This document shows positions 8,958 to 16,814 of a stretch of DNA of 39,019 nt, piece after piece. The notes under the pieces were generated by a model, which made no database searches, was not told where the DNA came from, and saw nothing but the letters and a program-made list of their open reading frames with translations. Numbering within the stretch: position 1 is the first letter of the stretch; every line of letters begins with the position of its first letter. A program made the position numbers and the translations under genes. This DNA is from Candidatus Omnitrophota bacterium (GTDB lineage: Bacteria > Omnitrophota > Omnitrophia > Omnitrophales > Aquincolibacteriaceae), in the NCBI GenBank assembly GCA_903856085.1, contig CAIOAT010000012.1, positions 1 through 39,019 on the forward strand. The letters are read 5' to 3'.

Positions 8958-11810
8958 TTGGATGCGATCCGGCTCCTCGGGGTTAAAACCCACAACCTAA
9001 AGAATTTTGATCTCGAACTTCCGCACCGGAAGCTCTATGTCATCACCGGCGTCTCCGGTTCCGGAAAATCCTCCCTTGCTTTCGACACCCTTTACGCCGA
9101 AGGCCAGCGTCGCTACATCGAATCCGTTTCCGCTTACGCGCGTCAGTTCCTCGAGCGAATGGCCAAGCCTGACATCGAGTCTGCCTCAGGCATTCCTCCG
9201 GCTCTGGCCATCCAAGCGAAGAATTCCATCACGAATGCCCGCTCGACCGTCGGAACCCAGACCGAGATCAACGATCATTTGCGAGTTTTGTTTGCGCGCG
9301 CGGGGCGCTTGCGGTGTCCGAAATGCCAAGTCTCCGTTGAAAAACATGACCCTGGAAAAGTAGCGGCTTATCTTATGGCGGAGTTCGCGGGCCAGGAAAC
9401 GCGTGTGGCGTTTCAGATGATGCTCGGGAAAAAGAGCCTCAAATATCTGCGTGAGAATCTGGAAGAACTCGAGCGGCAGGGTTTTAGCGGATTTTTCCAT
9501 GATGGCGCATGGCTTGAGGCGGAAGCTCTCGTCAAGAAAAAGGCCGTTCTAAGCGAGCTCTTGGTGAGCGTGGATCTTTTGAAGATCGGCCCCTTGAATA
9601 AGGAGCGGCTCACGGATTCCTTGGAGCAGGCGTTTCGTTTAGGACGTGGGGAGGCCCAGGCGTGGGTTTCTGGCAAGGTTCTGAAATTTTCAGAAAAATC
9701 CCGATGTTTTTCGTGTGGACGGTCTTTTCCGGAACCATCCCCAAATCTTTTTTCTTTCAACAGCCCGCTGGGCGCATGTCCATCCTGTCAGGGATTCGGG
9801 CGAGTCATTACGATCGATTGGGACCTCGTCGTGCCGGACGGCGCCAAGTCGATCCGCGATGGTGCCATCGAACCCTGGACCAAGGCCAGCACCCGTTGGG
9901 AGCAGGGGCAGTTCCTCGATTTTTGCCAGCGCAAGCGCATTCCGATCCGGGTGCCCTGGGCAAAACTCAAGCCCCGGTATCGCAAATGGATCCTCGAGGG
10001 TTATCCCGGTGATGATTTTGTAAGCGTCCGGGAGTTTTTTGAGTATATGAACAAAAGAACTTACAAGATGCACGTGCGGATCTTTCTTAATCGCTACCGG
10101 GGTTACGCGCCTTGTGAGACTTGCCACGTGACGCGTCTCAAAACGGAAGCGCTCGATTTTTTAATCGATGGAAAGAATATCGCCCAGGTCCAGGCCCTGA
10201 GCATCGAGGAGCTGCTTTCATTCCTCGAGACGCTCGAACTCACCCCTGAAGAAAATGAAAAAGTGGAGCCTGTTCGTTCTGAGCTTCTCAGTCGCGTGCG
10301 GTTCTTAAAAGACGTCGGTCTCGGATATCTGACGCTGGATCGTATGTCTCGCACTCTTTCGGGCGGGGAGGTGGAGCGTATCCATCTGGCAAGTTCGCTG
10401 GGGTCGGCTCTGGTGGACACGCTTTATGTGCTCGATGAACCCAGCATCGGACTCCATGAACGCGATAATCAGATGCTGATCGCGCTTCTCAGGAAACTTC
10501 GCGATCTTGGGAATACGGTCGTGGTCGTAGAACATGACAGGACCATGATTGGGGCTGCGGATTGCGTGATCGATCTTGGTCCCACGGGCGGAGCGAAAGG
10601 CGGGGAGATTATTTTTCAAGGGAGTGTCGAAGATCTTAAGAAGCATCCCGGCTCGATCACGGGCGAATATCTGGCCGGAAAACGCGAGATCGAGAGGAAG
10701 CCCCGTGCGACGGCCCCGGCGAAACACAAGATCGTGGTTCAAGGTGCAAAAGCGCATAATCTGAAAAATATCCAGGTTGAGATTCCGATCGGGAAATTCA
10801 CGGTCCTGACGGGTGTCTCCGGTTCCGGGAAAAGCACATTCCTTTACGAGATCCTCTACAACCATTTTCTAAAATGCAAAGGCCGCCCGGTATCCCAGGA
10901 GGAACTTGGGAGCGTTCAAAAGATCCGAGGGTTCGAACCTCTGACGGATATGGTGCTGATCGACCAGTCGCCTTTGGGTCGCTCGCCACGTTCTAATCCC
11001 GCGACTTACATGAAGGCATTTGAGGATATTCGCAAGATATTCGCGGCAACCCCCGAAGCTCGACGCGAAGGCTTCGACGCGGGTCATTTCTCTTTCAACG
11101 TTGAAAAAGGGCGCTGTCCTGTCTGCGAAGGCGATGGCGCTGTAAAAGTCGAGATGCATTTTCTCGCGGATATTTTCGTGCCATGTGAAGAGTGTCATGG
11201 AAAGCGTTTCAAACCCGAAGTTCTCGAGATCCGGTATCAGGGCAAGTCCCATTCTCCATCAGAAGAATTAAAGGTTAATGGGGCTAGTCCTGGCAACCTT
11301 TCAGAAAAAGAAAATGGAGGCCAGGGCAAGAATATCGACGAAGTGCTCAACATGACCGTGGATGAAGTTCTGGATTTTCTACCGGCCAGCAAAAGCCTTT
11401 TCGAGAAGCTGTCTGTTTTGAAGAGGATCGGCCTGGGATATGTGCGACTCGGACAGCCGACGCTGACGCTATCGGGCGGAGAGGCTCAGCGACTCAAACT
11501 TGCTTTCGAACTTTCCACAGGGAGCTCCGGTCCTTCACTTTATCTTCTGGATGAGCCGACGACCGGACTTCACGAAGATGATGTGCGTCATCTTATTCGC
11601 GCTTTCGAGGAGCTTCTGGATCGCGGTCATTCGCTGCTTGTGATCGAGCATCATTTAGGCGTGATCCGGCTTGCCGATCATGTGATCGATCTTGGACCCG
11701 AAGGAGGCGACAAAGGCGGGGAAGTGGTGTATCAGGGTGATATCCCGGGGTTGATGGCTTGTGAGAGGTCGTACACGGGGCGGTATTTGAAGCAATATCT
11801 TGGAAAGTAA
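8958..11810 (+). CDS. uvrA: excinuclease ABC subunit A
   Basis: UvrA is the DNA-damage recognition ATPase of nucleotide excision repair, working as a dimer with UvrB. The frame is open far upstream into the lipoprotein gene. TTG at 8958 gives [16 protein letters not shown], which lines up with the normal UvrA start, but it has no obvious ribosome site and lies 7 bases after the previous stop. With this start the protein is 950 residues. Walker A at 31-39 (GVSGSGKSS), the CX2C...CX2C zinc module (CFSCGR ... CPSCQG), both LSGGE signatures, the second Walker A (GVSGSGKST) and the second zinc module (CPVC ... CEEC) are all present. An extra 28 residues (about 764-791) interrupt the usual [10 protein letters not shown] segment after the second zinc module. 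Confidence 0.97.
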   Translation: MDAIRLLGVKTHNLKNFDLELPHRKLYVITGVSGSGKSSLAFDTLYAEGQRRYIESVSAYARQFLERMAKPDIESASGIPPALAIQAKNSITNARSTVGTQTEINDHLRVLFARAGRLRCPKCQVSVEKHDPGKVAAYLMAEFAGQETRVAFQMMLGKKSLKYLRENLEELERQGFSGFFHDGAWLEAEALVKKKAVLSELLVSVDLLKIGPLNKERLTDSLEQAFRLGRGEAQAWVSGKVLKFSEKSRCFSCGRSFPEPSPNLFSFNSPLGACPSCQGFGRVITIDWDLVVPDGAKSIRDGAIEPWTKASTRWEQGQFLDFCQRKRIPIRVPWAKLKPRYRKWILEGYPGDDFVSVREFFEYMNKRTYKMHVRIFLNRYRGYAPCETCHVTRLKTEALDFLIDGKNIAQVQALSIEELLSFLETLELTPEENEKVEPVRSELLSRVRFLKDVGLGYLTLDRMSRTLSGGEVERIHLASSLGSALVDTLYVLDEPSIGLHERDNQMLIALLRKLRDLGNTVVVVEHDRTMIGAADCVIDLGPTGGAKGGEIIFQGSVEDLKKHPGSITGEYLAGKREIERKPRATAPAKHKIVVQGAKAHNLKNIQVEIPIGKFTVLTGVSGSGKSTFLYEILYNHFLKCKGRPVSQEELGSVQKIRGFEPLTDMVLIDQSPLGRSPRSNPATYMKAFEDIRKIFAATPEARREGFDAGHFSFNVEKGRCPVCEGDGAVKVEMHFLADIFVPCEECHGKRFKPEVLEIRYQGKSHSPSEELKVNGASPGNLSEKENGGQGKNIDEVLNMTVDEVLDFLPASKSLFEKLSVLKRIGLGYVRLGQPTLTLSGGEAQRLKLAFELSTGSSGPSLYLLDEPTTGLHEDDVRHLIRAFEELLDRGHSLLVIEHHLGVIRLADHVIDLGPEGGDKGGEVVYQGDIPGLMACERSYTGRYLKQYLGK
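11238..11330 (+). repeat. 84-bp in-frame insertion in uvrA with flanking 9-bp direct repeats
   Basis: CAGGGCAAG occurs at 11238-11246 and again at 11322-11330. Removing one copy plus the sequence between (11247-11330, 84 bases, 28 codons) restores the normal UvrA text [10 protein letters not shown] exactly. Inside lies an inverted repeat, AAAGGTT (11270-11276) with AACCTTT (11295-11301), and a small GGGGCTAGTCCT fold between the arms. The encoded peptide is polar (Ser, Glu, Asn, Gly). Confidence 0.8.
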
Positions 11811-11929
11811 GGAGTAAGACGTCGCGGTATTTAAATCTTTTCTCCATACTCCATACATAAATGTTCATCGTGCTGGCGCTAAGCAGCTGTAACGGTTCTA
11901 ATGAGATATTCTGAAAATGAGGTGATGGT

Positions 11930-13513
11930 TTGAAAGATTTCTTAAAAACACAGTTGCGGATTCGTCCCTGGGTTGCTACGGGAGTGTTTTTTTTGATTTT
12001 TCTAGGAATCGGGTTGGCGGCTTTTCAGGACTACGGCGTCCACTGGGACGAATACAACAATCAAAAGTTTGGGCGCCGATGGGCAGATTATTCTGCCACA
12101 GTTCTGCGCACAGGCTCTCTGGATACGCCTCTCCCCAAATATAAACGCCATGATCTAACCCACGGCCCGGCTTTCGAAGTTTTTTTGAGCGCGGTGGCGG
12201 ATCTGTTTAAGCTGAAAGATTCCAGGGACGTCATTTTGATGCGGCACTTATGCGTCTTTTTATTGTTTTATATCGGCGTTGGATTCTTCTATTTGCTTTG
12301 CCGGAAACATTTTCAAAGTTCGTGGCTGGCACTGCTGGGCTGTATATTTTTGGTTCTGAGCCCGCGGATATTCGCGGATGCTTTTTATAATAGTGTGGAC
12401 ATTCCCTTTTTGGTGTTCTTCATCATAGGGATATTTACTCTCCTGAATTTTCTGGATAAAAAGACTTTCCTGACGGCGGCAGCCCATGCTTTGGTCTGCG
12501 CGATCCTAATGAATATTCGTTTGATGGGTCTTTTCCTGTCGTTTCTCTCGATCATTTTTTTTGGCCTGGAAGTGACGCGTATGCCATCCGTTAGCGACAA
12601 AATGGCAGGTCTTAGGGCGTTTGTTGGATGGCTGCTTCTATTCGGAATCCTGGCCGTTCTTTTTAATCCATTTCTTTGGACGGATCCTTTTGGCCGACTT
12701 AGTGTTTTGGTTAGCAGCGCGGTAAATTTTAATAAAGGGCCTGGCGTTCATTATTTAGGAACTCATTTTACGTTCGGGAAGATGCCATGGCATTACGCGC
12801 TCGTATGGATCCCAGTCTCAACACCTATAATGTATGAGTTTCTTTTTTTAGGAGGAATGACTGCTACGGTGATGTCGTTTTTCGGGAGTAGCACGGTATC
12901 GTATGTTGCGAAAAGGAACAGTATTTTGTTTTTGAGCTGTTTTTTTCTCCCTTTGGTCGTGGCCGCAGGGAAGATTTATAATGGCTGGCGGCATATTTAT
13001 TTTATTTACCCTTTTCTTTTGGTTCTGGCCATTATAGGTCTCCAATACATGTGGGAGAAGAGCAGGTTGGTTGTTAGGGCGATGCTTATTATTGGCGTTG
13101 TTTTTGGTCTTCTGGACACAGCATTTTTTATGATCAGGAATCACCCCTATCAAAATTTGTATTTCAACCGGCTTGCAGGCGGAAATCCCCTTGAGATTAC
13201 GGAAAGGTTTGAGCTGGACTATTGGGGATTATCTTTTCGAAGGGCCGAGGAATATATCTTAAAGACCGATAAGGGTGCCTGGATACCTCTTTGTTTTTCA
13301 CAGGAGAGCCTCGGCCAGGACTATATGGCGATTCTTCCGTTGGAGGACAGGAAAAGGTTGTCCAGTCAGCCCGTGCGAAAAGCCAAGTACTTTTTAACAA
13401 ATGAAATGGCGAAATTGTCCCGCCCTTCCGGCAAAGAATATTATTCAATCACGGTGGATGGGATGAAGATCATGACCGTTTATAAGTTGGATCACGTACA
13501 GGACGAAAAATGA
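11930..13513 (+). CDS. GT39/ArnT-like membrane glycosyltransferase
   Basis: This polytopic membrane protein of 527 residues is probably a GT-C fold transferase that uses a polyprenyl-phosphate sugar donor to glycosylate protein or lipid on the outer face of the inner membrane. The first membrane helix (about 14-32) is followed by the acidic motif GVHWDEYNN (Asp40-Glu41), where GT39/ArnT enzymes keep their catalytic Asp/Glu. SPRIFADAFYNSVDIPF around 144-160 is also typical of the family. About ten further hydrophobic segments follow, then a C-terminal soluble tail. The start is TTG at 11930 with GAGGTG just upstream. The gene overlaps the following GT2 gene by 4 bases, suggesting a shared glycosylation role. 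The sugar and acceptor cannot be told. Confidence 0.8.
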   Translation: MKDFLKTQLRIRPWVATGVFFLIFLGIGLAAFQDYGVHWDEYNNQKFGRRWADYSATVLRTGSLDTPLPKYKRHDLTHGPAFEVFLSAVADLFKLKDSRDVILMRHLCVFLLFYIGVGFFYLLCRKHFQSSWLALLGCIFLVLSPRIFADAFYNSVDIPFLVFFIIGIFTLLNFLDKKTFLTAAAHALVCAILMNIRLMGLFLSFLSIIFFGLEVTRMPSVSDKMAGLRAFVGWLLLFGILAVLFNPFLWTDPFGRLSVLVSSAVNFNKGPGVHYLGTHFTFGKMPWHYALVWIPVSTPIMYEFLFLGGMTATVMSFFGSSTVSYVAKRNSILFLSCFFLPLVVAAGKIYNGWRHIYFIYPFLLVLAIIGLQYMWEKSRLVVRAMLIIGVVFGLLDTAFFMIRNHPYQNLYFNRLAGGNPLEITERFELDYWGLSFRRAEEYILKTDKGAWIPLCFSQESLGQDYMAILPLEDRKRLSSQPVRKAKYFLTNEMAKLSRPSGKEYYSITVDGMKIMTVYKLDHVQDEK

Positions 13514-13959
13514 ATGCGAAGTTTTTGGAAACGCTTCAGGGAGATGTCGCCAGCGCTCAAAAGAAAGCACCCTTCAGTTTTGGTGTGGTTGTTTTTGTGA
13601 AGAATGAGGCTGGGACAATAGGGCGGCTTATTGATCAGGTTCTGCAAACGATCAATCGACGGGATATTTTCGTCATGGACGGCCATTCGACGGATGATAC
13701 GGTTGCCATTATTCAACAAAAGAATGTGCGCTTGCTTTCGGATAACGGCAAAGGCAAAGGTGCGGCGATCAGATTCGCAATCAGCGAGATCGATCGGTAT
13801 GTGCTGGTTCTGATGGACAGCGATGGTTCGCAACAGCCAAAAGAGATCTTCTCCCTGTTGGCGCCGTTTGAATCCGATAAAGATGTGGCTATGGTGGTTG
13901 GGTCACCCTTCAAGGGAGGGAGTGAAGAGTGCTCAAGATCGTCACAGGAGGGTATGTGA
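13510..13959 (+). CDS. truncated family 2 glycosyltransferase
   Basis: The 149 residues contain the N-terminal half of a GT2 (GT-A fold) nucleotide-sugar transferase: VVVFVKNEAGTI, the DGHSTDDT donor loop, and the metal-binding DSDGSQQP (DXD-type). The sequence follows the family up to VVGSPFKGGSEE and then changes abruptly to about nine unrelated residues and a stop. Family members normally continue for another 80 or more residues with the acceptor part. The 3' end overlaps the start of a pilin-like gene, so the missing part looks replaced by it. It is probably inactive or domain-only. The start overlaps the stop of the upstream GT39-like gene. Confidence 0.7.
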   Translation: MNAKFLETLQGDVASAQKKAPFSFGVVVFVKNEAGTIGRLIDQVLQTINRRDIFVMDGHSTDDTVAIIQQKNVRLLSDNGKGKGAAIRFAISEIDRYVLVLMDSDGSQQPKEIFSLLAPFESDKDVAMVVGSPFKGGSEECSRSSQEGM

Positions 13960-14402
13960 ATAAAAAAAGAAGTGGAAACAGGGGGTTTACACTTATAGAA
14001 ATTTTAATCGTCGTGGTGGTTGTCGGCATTTTGGCTTCCTTGATCCTGCCACGCATGCTGGCTGCTCCGGAGAAAGCCATGATATTGGAGGCCAATCAGC
14101 TTATTGGTGCCATGATCCGCGCTCAGCAGGCAAACATCGATACGGGGGGTGGTTTTGTGCCCATTAATGACAATACCAACTCTTCTGCATGGGCCCGGTT
14201 AGGCATGCAGCCTCCCGGAGCTTCCGTCGCAAGTGGTGCTGGCGCGAAATTTAATTATGTATGCGTCGCAGTGTCTAGTGTCTGTCTAGCCTATCGATTT
14301 GGAAGTAGCGGTACGAAAAATGTACAGCGGGCCCTTGACGGCACTTGGGGTTGCGGTACAGATTATACGACTATGACCAATGGTGGATGTACGATTCCGT
14401 AG
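13956..14402 (+). CDS. type IV pilin-like protein
   Basis: This 148-residue protein has a classic prepilin leader: short basic NKKRSGNRG, cleavage before Phe, then FTLIE with Glu at +5 and a long hydrophobic helix. After processing by a prepilin peptidase it would join a type IV pilus or a type II secretion pseudopilus. The C-terminal region has Cys pairs (YVCVAVSSVC, and WGC ... GGC near the end) that could form disulfides. The start is GTG at 13956 with AGGAGG at 13946-13951; the frame is also open from GTG 13929. No pilus assembly genes lie nearby, so it is an isolated (orphan) pilin that overlaps the truncated GT2 gene. Confidence 0.85.
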   Translation: MNKKRSGNRGFTLIEILIVVVVVGILASLILPRMLAAPEKAMILEANQLIGAMIRAQQANIDTGGGFVPINDNTNSSAWARLGMQPPGASVASGAGAKFNYVCVAVSSVCLAYRFGSSGTKNVQRALDGTWGCGTDYTTMTNGGCTIP

Positions 14403-14545
14403 TAAAACGGTGACGGGTCTTTTGGGGACAGTTTGGTTATCGGTCCATTGAATCAACAATAGCAGGTTTCCTCCATCCCCATCCAGCGTTTTCTCTCTGA
14501 GTCTTTGGCCTAGCGAAAGCGCAATTTATCAGCTATTCTTTACCT

Positions 14546-15016
14546 ATGAACAAAAAAGTCATTTTTTTCATCTTTGTGAGTGTTTTTGCGGGTCTGAACC
14601 TGGGATCGATTCGGAGGGAGGAGGATCCTATTCGGGATACGCAGACCAATCCCATTCTTTATGAACAGAAAAAAGAAGAGGAAAAGGACGGCAAAAAAGG
14701 TCCCTTGATGTATCACGTCAAAAATAATCCTCGGGAGACTTTTTTCATCGATCCTCCGTTTGAGAAAGAAAAGAAGAAATCCTCTAAGGAAACCGTGACG
14801 GAGAAAACTCCCTCATCCGCGGATACCGCCGGCTGGTGGGAGGAACAATCCACAACTCCTCAAGCGGCTCCTGCTGCGGAAACGGCTTCAGAATCTTTGC
14901 CGAAACCTTTGCCCGAAGCGAAAGAAGTCCAGGATCATGAAGCTGTGGAACAGCCTGTTGCTCCTCCGGCGGCCGAGAACGCCCCTGCGGGTAAAGGGGA
15001 TGATTATTGGTGGTAA
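14546..15016 (+). CDS. small charged secreted or anchored protein ending in DDYWW
   Basis: I recognise no family. The 156-residue product begins with a signal-peptide or anchor segment (KKVIFFIFVSVFAGLNLG). It continues with a Lys/Glu-rich stretch (EQKKEEEKDGKKG, then KEKKKSSKE) and a Pro/Ala/Glu-rich linker. Tryptophan pairs occur twice: AGWWEE near the middle and DDYWW at the very end. It is probably an intrinsically disordered envelope protein. It has its own upstream gap of 143 bases, in which I saw no convincing promoter or terminator, and it precedes the FtsH-like gene. Confidence 0.65.
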   Translation: MNKKVIFFIFVSVFAGLNLGSIRREEDPIRDTQTNPILYEQKKEEEKDGKKGPLMYHVKNNPRETFFIDPPFEKEKKKSSKETVTEKTPSSADTAGWWEEQSTTPQAAPAAETASESLPKPLPEAKEVQDHEAVEQPVAPPAAENAPAGKGDDYWW

Positions 15017-15090
15017 TATCTCTGAAACCAGCTTAAGACTCTTCTCATAATGTCGAAATTCTAACCAGTGTATTTTGGCGATAAAACGGG

Positions 15091-15096
15091 TATAAT
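15091..15096 (+). promoter_or_regulatory. probable -10 box for the FtsH-like gene
   Basis: A perfect TATAAT lies 59 bases before the FtsH-like start, in a 138-base gap that holds no gene. No good -35 match is seen at the usual distance. Confidence 0.5.
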
Positions 15097-15154
15097 CCGT
15101 GCTGTTTTCCTGGGGTAACTCCCATTAACCTTTCCTCAAAAAAGGCGGTTTTTT

Positions 15155-16810
15155 ATGAATAAATGGCGTCGTTGGAAATTATTCCTGATGGATCATTGGG
15201 TGAAAGCGGCCATTATTTTTGCTGCGGTGCTTCTGGTTGGATTCTCTTGGTGGGGTATGGCTTCCCTTGAAAGCTATTACCGGAACATCACCCTGGCCCA
15301 ATTGCCGCTTCAGATCCTCATGGTCATCATCAATTCCGTGATCTTTGTTTACATGTATATGATGGTCTTTCAAAGCGGATTCTCGAAGATGGGCAATAAG
15401 AAGATCAAGTCCAACCAGGTCAATATCAAGTTCTCGGACGTGATCGGGATCGATGAAGCCAAGGACGAATGTTGGGAAGTGGTGCAGCTGATCAAGGATC
15501 ACGCACGTTTGAAAAAAATCGGTGGCAGGATCTTGCGCGGTATTCTGATGATGGGGCCTCCGGGATGCGGTAAGACGTATCTTGCCAAGGCCATTGCGAC
15601 CGAGGCCGGTCTTCCTTTCTTATCCATGGCGGCGAGCGAATTCAACGAGATCTTTGTCGGGGTGGGCGCCAGCCGTGTGCGCCAGCTTTTTAAGAAAGCC
15701 CAACGCCTTGCCTACGGTTTTGGCGGTTGTATCGTTTTTATCGACGAGTTGGATGCGATGGGGTCGCGCCGGACCTTCAGCCAATTTGGAAGCGGGGAAG
15801 GCAACACCACGCAGAACCAGTTGCTTGTGGCGATGGACGGTTTGAGCGATAAGGCGGAGAACATCATCGTCATCGGGGCGACGAACGCGTCTGAGGATAT
15901 TTTGGATCCCGCGCTTCTTCGTCCGGGTCGTTTTGATCGTAAGGTTTATATCAAAAAGCCGAGCCTGGAAGGTCGCGAATCGCTTTTCCGTTATTATTTG
16001 AGCAAGATCAAATACGAGGCCGGGATCGACTGCAAACGCCTGGCGCGTAAGGCGGTCGATAAATCGCCGGCGGATATCGAGAATATCGTCAAGGAATCCG
16101 CTCTTATCGCTACGCGTAACAAAAAGGAAGTTGTGGGATTACGCGATATCTCTGAGGCGATCGAAAGGATCGAGCTTGGTATGAAGCAAAAACTTACGAT
16201 CAACGCCCGGGAGAGAGAGATGACCGCGTATCACGAGACAGGGCATTTGATCACGACCTATCTGTCGCATCCCCGCGATGATGTGTTTAAGGCTTCGATC
16301 ATTCCGAGAAAATCTTCCTTGGGAGTCGTTCATCCGACCTCGATCGAAGAGTGGCATGGCCGGGACCGCGAAACTCTGTTTGCCGACATCAAGATTTGCC
16401 TGGCGGGTTATGTAGCCGAGAAGATCAAGTTCAACACCACGACGACCGGCGTAACTTCGGATTTCAAACAGGCAATGAACCTCGCCCATTTCATGGTATG
16501 GGTGCTTGGCATGGGGCCTTCCGGTATGATCGGGGATTATACGATCTACAAGGACGGCAATGCCCTTCTTCTTTCCGAAGATGTGAAGATGCGTCTCAAT
16601 CAGGATGTGGATAAGATCCTCAGGGAATGTATGGCCGAAGTCGAAACGCTTCTTCTGAAGGAAAAAGATCTCTTCGAGCGTTTTGCGCACGAGCTTCTGA
16701 CCAAAGAAGAACTCGACTACGATGAGATTGAGGCTGTTTTTGCGGAATTCGGCAAGGTCAATCCTCGGCGATCCCATTTGACGCAAGGCACGGAACCGCC
16801 GAAGGTTTAA
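15155..16810 (+). CDS. FtsH-type AAA+ metalloprotease lacking the periplasmic domain
   Basis: This membrane-anchored ATP-dependent protease has 551 residues, compared with 600-650 for usual FtsH. Two membrane helices (about 17-36 and 48-72) are joined by a loop of roughly a dozen residues, so the normal periplasmic FtsH domain is absent. The AAA module has Walker A GPPGCGKT (134-141), the pore loop IFVGVGASR (about 166), Walker B IVFIDELD (193-200) and the second region of homology LRPGRFDRK. The M41 protease domain has zinc motif HETGH (360-364) and the third ligand Asp436 in TTTGVTSDF, so it should be active. A TATAAT promoter precedes it and a strong terminator follows. It may be a specialised paralogue rather than the housekeeping FtsH. 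Confidence 0.85.
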   Translation: MNKWRRWKLFLMDHWVKAAIIFAAVLLVGFSWWGMASLESYYRNITLAQLPLQILMVIINSVIFVYMYMMVFQSGFSKMGNKKIKSNQVNIKFSDVIGIDEAKDECWEVVQLIKDHARLKKIGGRILRGILMMGPPGCGKTYLAKAIATEAGLPFLSMAASEFNEIFVGVGASRVRQLFKKAQRLAYGFGGCIVFIDELDAMGSRRTFSQFGSGEGNTTQNQLLVAMDGLSDKAENIIVIGATNASEDILDPALLRPGRFDRKVYIKKPSLEGRESLFRYYLSKIKYEAGIDCKRLARKAVDKSPADIENIVKESALIATRNKKEVVGLRDISEAIERIELGMKQKLTINAREREMTAYHETGHLITTYLSHPRDDVFKASIIPRKSSLGVVHPTSIEEWHGRDRETLFADIKICLAGYVAEKIKFNTTTTGVTSDFKQAMNLAHFMVWVLGMGPSGMIGDYTIYKDGNALLLSEDVKMRLNQDVDKILRECMAEVETLLLKEKDLFERFAHELLTKEELDYDEIEAVFAEFGKVNPRRSHLTQGTEPPKV

Positions 16811-16814
16811 GACT

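Noticed and set aside
11811-11929. Insertion-sequence end or small RNA gene after uvrA
   Set aside because: Only short repeats (CTCCATA twice, GGAGTA/TACTCC) and an ATTTAAAT palindrome are present, with no terminal inverted repeats, target duplication or clear RNA fold.
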